Shown in pieces: positions 62,478 through 64,000 of a stretch of DNA of 64,000 bases. Under the pieces are notes generated by a model. The model saw only the letters and a program-made list of their open reading frames with translations. It did not search any database and was not told the DNA's origin. Position numbers and translations under genes: made by a program. The number at the start of each line of letters is the position of its first letter. The first letter of the stretch is position 1. Origin of the DNA: Verrucomicrobiaceae bacterium UBA1938 (GTDB lineage: Bacteria > Verrucomicrobiota > Verrucomicrobiia > Verrucomicrobiales > Verrucomicrobiaceae); the NCBI GenBank assembly GCA_002336895.1, contig DDFC01000008.1:136548-200547 (forward strand), written 5' to 3'.

Positions 62478-62921
62478 ATGGGAAGACGCCGCGAAGGCCG
62501 CGAGGCCGCCATCCAATTTCTCTTTGCCCGTGATCTCCAGGGAGCTGAAGCCAAGCCCGAGGACGCCGCCGCGTTCTGGACGCTGCACAGCGCCAAGACC
62601 TCCACACGAGCTTTTGCCGAAAGCCTGATCCAGGGGGTGCTCTCCCATCAGGAGGAGATCGACACCGGGATCTCCAAACAGATCGAAAACTTCAGCTTTG
62701 AGCGCCTGGCCGCCGTGGACCGCAATGTGCTGCGTGTGGCCGCCTACGAGCTGCTCTACTGCCCGGAGGTGCCCACACCAGTCATCTTGAACGAGGCCAT
62801 CGACATCGCCAAGGCGCTGAGCGCCGGAGAGTCGGGCTCCTTTGTGAATGGCGTGCTGGACAAGCTGGCGAAGTTCATGCGCAAGCCGGGTGCCCCAGCC
62901 TCAGCACCTCAATCCTCCTAG
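62478..62921 (+). CDS. nusB: Transcription antitermination factor NusB
   Basis: A 147-residue all-helical protein with GRRREGREAAIQFLFARDL near the start, FERLAAVDRNVLRVAAYELL near residue 75 and PVILNEAIDIAKALSAGESGSFVNGVLDKLAK. It binds boxA RNA in rRNA antitermination. Two bases separate it from ribH. Confidence 0.96.
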   Translation: MGRRREGREAAIQFLFARDLQGAEAKPEDAAAFWTLHSAKTSTRAFAESLIQGVLSHQEEIDTGISKQIENFSFERLAAVDRNVLRVAAYELLYCPEVPTPVILNEAIDIAKALSAGESGSFVNGVLDKLAKFMRKPGAPASAPQSS

Positions 62922-62930
62922 ACCCTCTGC

Positions 62931-63776
62931 ATGGCTGGTTTTTTCAAATCCCTCCTTCAGCGCTTCACCAAGCCCGACATCGACTGGGACGAGCTGGAGG
63001 CCTCCCTCATCTCAGGAGATCTGGGTCCGCGCCTGGCGCTGCAGATCGTGACGGATCTCAAGGCGCGTCAGCGCACGCTGCATGGTGCGGACATCGTGCA
63101 GGTGGCGCGCGAGCATGTGCGCAAGATCCTGCCGGAGACCGTGCCACCGCTGGAGCCCATCCCTGGCAAGCCCAAGGTGCTGCTGATCGTGGGCGTCAAC
63201 GGCACCGGCAAGACCACCAGCACCGCCAAGCTGGCCAGCCTGCTGCACAAGCGCGGCTACAAGATCGTGCTGGCTGCTGCAGACACCTTCCGCGCCGCCG
63301 CTGTGGAGCAGCTCACCGTCTGGTCTGAGCGCCTGCAGATCCCGCTGGTCAAAGGCCCGCCGAACTGTGATCCCGCCGCCGTGTGTTTTGACGGTTATGA
63401 AAAGGCGGTGAAGACCGAGGCTGACTTCCTCATCTGCGACACCGCAGGCCGCCTGCATACGAAGCACAACCTGATGGAGGAACTCAAGAAGATCCACCGC
63501 ATCCTCGGCCGCAAAGATACCAGCTCACCGCATGAAGTGCTGCTGGTCTGCGATGCCACCACAGGTGGCAATGCGCTGCAGCAGGCGCGTGAATTCCACA
63601 AGGCGATCCCGCTCACGGGCGTCATCGTCACCAAGCTGGACGGCAGCGGCAAAGGCGGCGTGCTGGTGCCCATCCAACAGGAGCTCGGCGTGCCCACTCG
63701 GTTCATCGGTCTCGGAGAGAAGGCGGAGGACTTTCAGCCGTTTGATTCGAAGCGGTTTGTTGAGGAGCTGTTGTAG
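62931..63776 (+). CDS. ftsY: Signal recognition particle receptor FtsY
   Basis: A 281-residue SRP-GTPase. The N domain (about 1-75) is followed by the G domain: P-loop GVNGTGKTTSTAKLA near 88, DTFRAAAVEQL near 119, DTAGRLHTKHNLMEEL near 170, TKLDGSGKGG near 234. It lacks the long acidic A domain, a short form common outside Enterobacteria. It ends the ribBA operon; a REP-like array follows directly. Confidence 0.96.
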   Translation: MAGFFKSLLQRFTKPDIDWDELEASLISGDLGPRLALQIVTDLKARQRTLHGADIVQVAREHVRKILPETVPPLEPIPGKPKVLLIVGVNGTGKTTSTAKLASLLHKRGYKIVLAAADTFRAAAVEQLTVWSERLQIPLVKGPPNCDPAAVCFDGYEKAVKTEADFLICDTAGRLHTKHNLMEELKKIHRILGRKDTSSPHEVLLVCDATTGGNALQQAREFHKAIPLTGVIVTKLDGSGKGGVLVPIQQELGVPTRFIGLGEKAEDFQPFDSKRFVEELL

Positions 63777-63790
63777 AATCGTGGAGTAGG

Positions 63791-63838
63791 GTAGGGCTGG
63801 TTGTCCCCAACCAGCCGCGTGAGGTCTGTGTGGTCGAG
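63791..63838. repeat. REP-like 48-base direct repeat, unit 1
   Basis: A 48-base unit matching 63953-64000 at 45 of 48 positions. It includes a hairpin GGCTGGTTG/CAACCAGCC at 63795-63816. It lies just after ftsY. Confidence 0.78.
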
Positions 63839-63880
63839 ATGTCATGCGGCAGTGCGGTAACCCATCAGCCTGCGAGAGAC

Positions 63881-63902
63881 GGCGCTTGGAGGACCAAGCG
63901 CC
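63881..63902. repeat. Perfect hairpin between the two REP-like units
   Basis: A 9-bp stem GGCGCTTGG/CCAAGCGCC with an AGGA loop, followed by CTACCT. It is part of the same array as the 48-base repeats. Confidence 0.65.
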
Positions 63903-63952
63903 CTACCTGCGCCGGGCATGTGCGATGCATTGAGAGTGCATGATGACGAGAG

Positions 63953-64000
63953 GTAGGGCTGGTAGTCCCCAACCAGCCGCGAGAGGTCTGTGTGGTGGAG
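63953..64000. repeat. REP-like 48-base direct repeat, unit 2 (reaches window edge)
   Basis: A second 48-base unit, three mismatches from unit 1. The array probably continues past the right edge. Confidence 0.75.

Overview
The window is high-GC (roughly 60% or more by eye) and densely coding. It reads like the chromosome of a Gram-negative member of the Verrucomicrobiota, probably a Verrucomicrobiaceae/Prosthecobacter-like relative. That placement is inference. It rests on many secreted Asp-box, kelch, beta-helix and LamG proteins, an HPr/HPr-kinase pair without other PTS genes, a SecA with large insertions, scarce Shine-Dalgarno sequences, and dispersed palindromic repeats. No gene-free stretch exceeds 300 bases.

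Layout. (1) 1-6.9 kb: a secreted beta-propeller protein cut by the left edge, a small cytochrome c with a strong terminator, a malate/lactate-type dehydrogenase, a metal-handling pair (membrane permease plus a His/Cys-rich DUF1980-type partner) with a Fur/Zur-like box upstream, a pseudopilin-like protein and a small YHS/TRASH-type secreted protein. (2) 7.0-36 kb: a large catabolic island. A GntR/LacI-type regulator sits beside a long plus-strand run: RraA-like aldolase, Asp-box sialidase-like protein, SGNH esterase, HpcH/HpaI aldolase, GH-like TIM barrel, ceramidase-like protein, PhyH dioxygenase, M14-esterase fusion, two GH32/43-like propellers, a sialate-O-acetylesterase-like enzyme, an amidohydrolase-aminotransferase fusion, a beta-helix protein, a LamG protein, an amidohydrolase and an SDR. 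A sodium symporter, a paralogous Cys-rich pair and a NanM-like kelch protein follow. A 21-bp palindrome, CTGGT-N11-ACCAG, recurs at four intergenic sites in this island and in three of them ends 45-47 bp before a start codon. (3) 36-41.6 kb: secreted proteins of unknown function, dihydrofolate reductase, an MBL hydrolase, PrmA, tRNA-Gly and a class IV PLP enzyme. (4) 41.7-46.6 kb: a copper/metal island with a Cys-rich secreted protein, a multicopper oxidase fused to an outer-membrane-like barrel, a TRASH lipoprotein, a Cys-rich lipoprotein gene with an in-frame TGA exactly at a CxxC cysteine, an ECF sigma factor with a Cys-rich tail, and an HMA-membrane protein. (5) 46.6-64 kb: a caspase-like/vWA pair, SecA, a membrane glycosyltransferase-like protein with an FAD oxidoreductase, an esterase, rplM-rpsI, small membrane proteins, HPr and HprK, then ribBA-ribH-nusB-ftsY ending in a REP-like repeat array.

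How it fits together. The island in (2) looks like a complete import-and-degrade locus for an acylated, possibly acidic or amino-sugar glycan. Secreted hydrolases and esterases release and deacylate sugars, the symporter imports them, and SDRs, amidohydrolases, the aminotransferase and two pyruvate-type aldolases finish the breakdown under one regulator. The substrate cannot be read from sequence alone. The copper island (4) carries its own metal-responsive-looking sigma factor.
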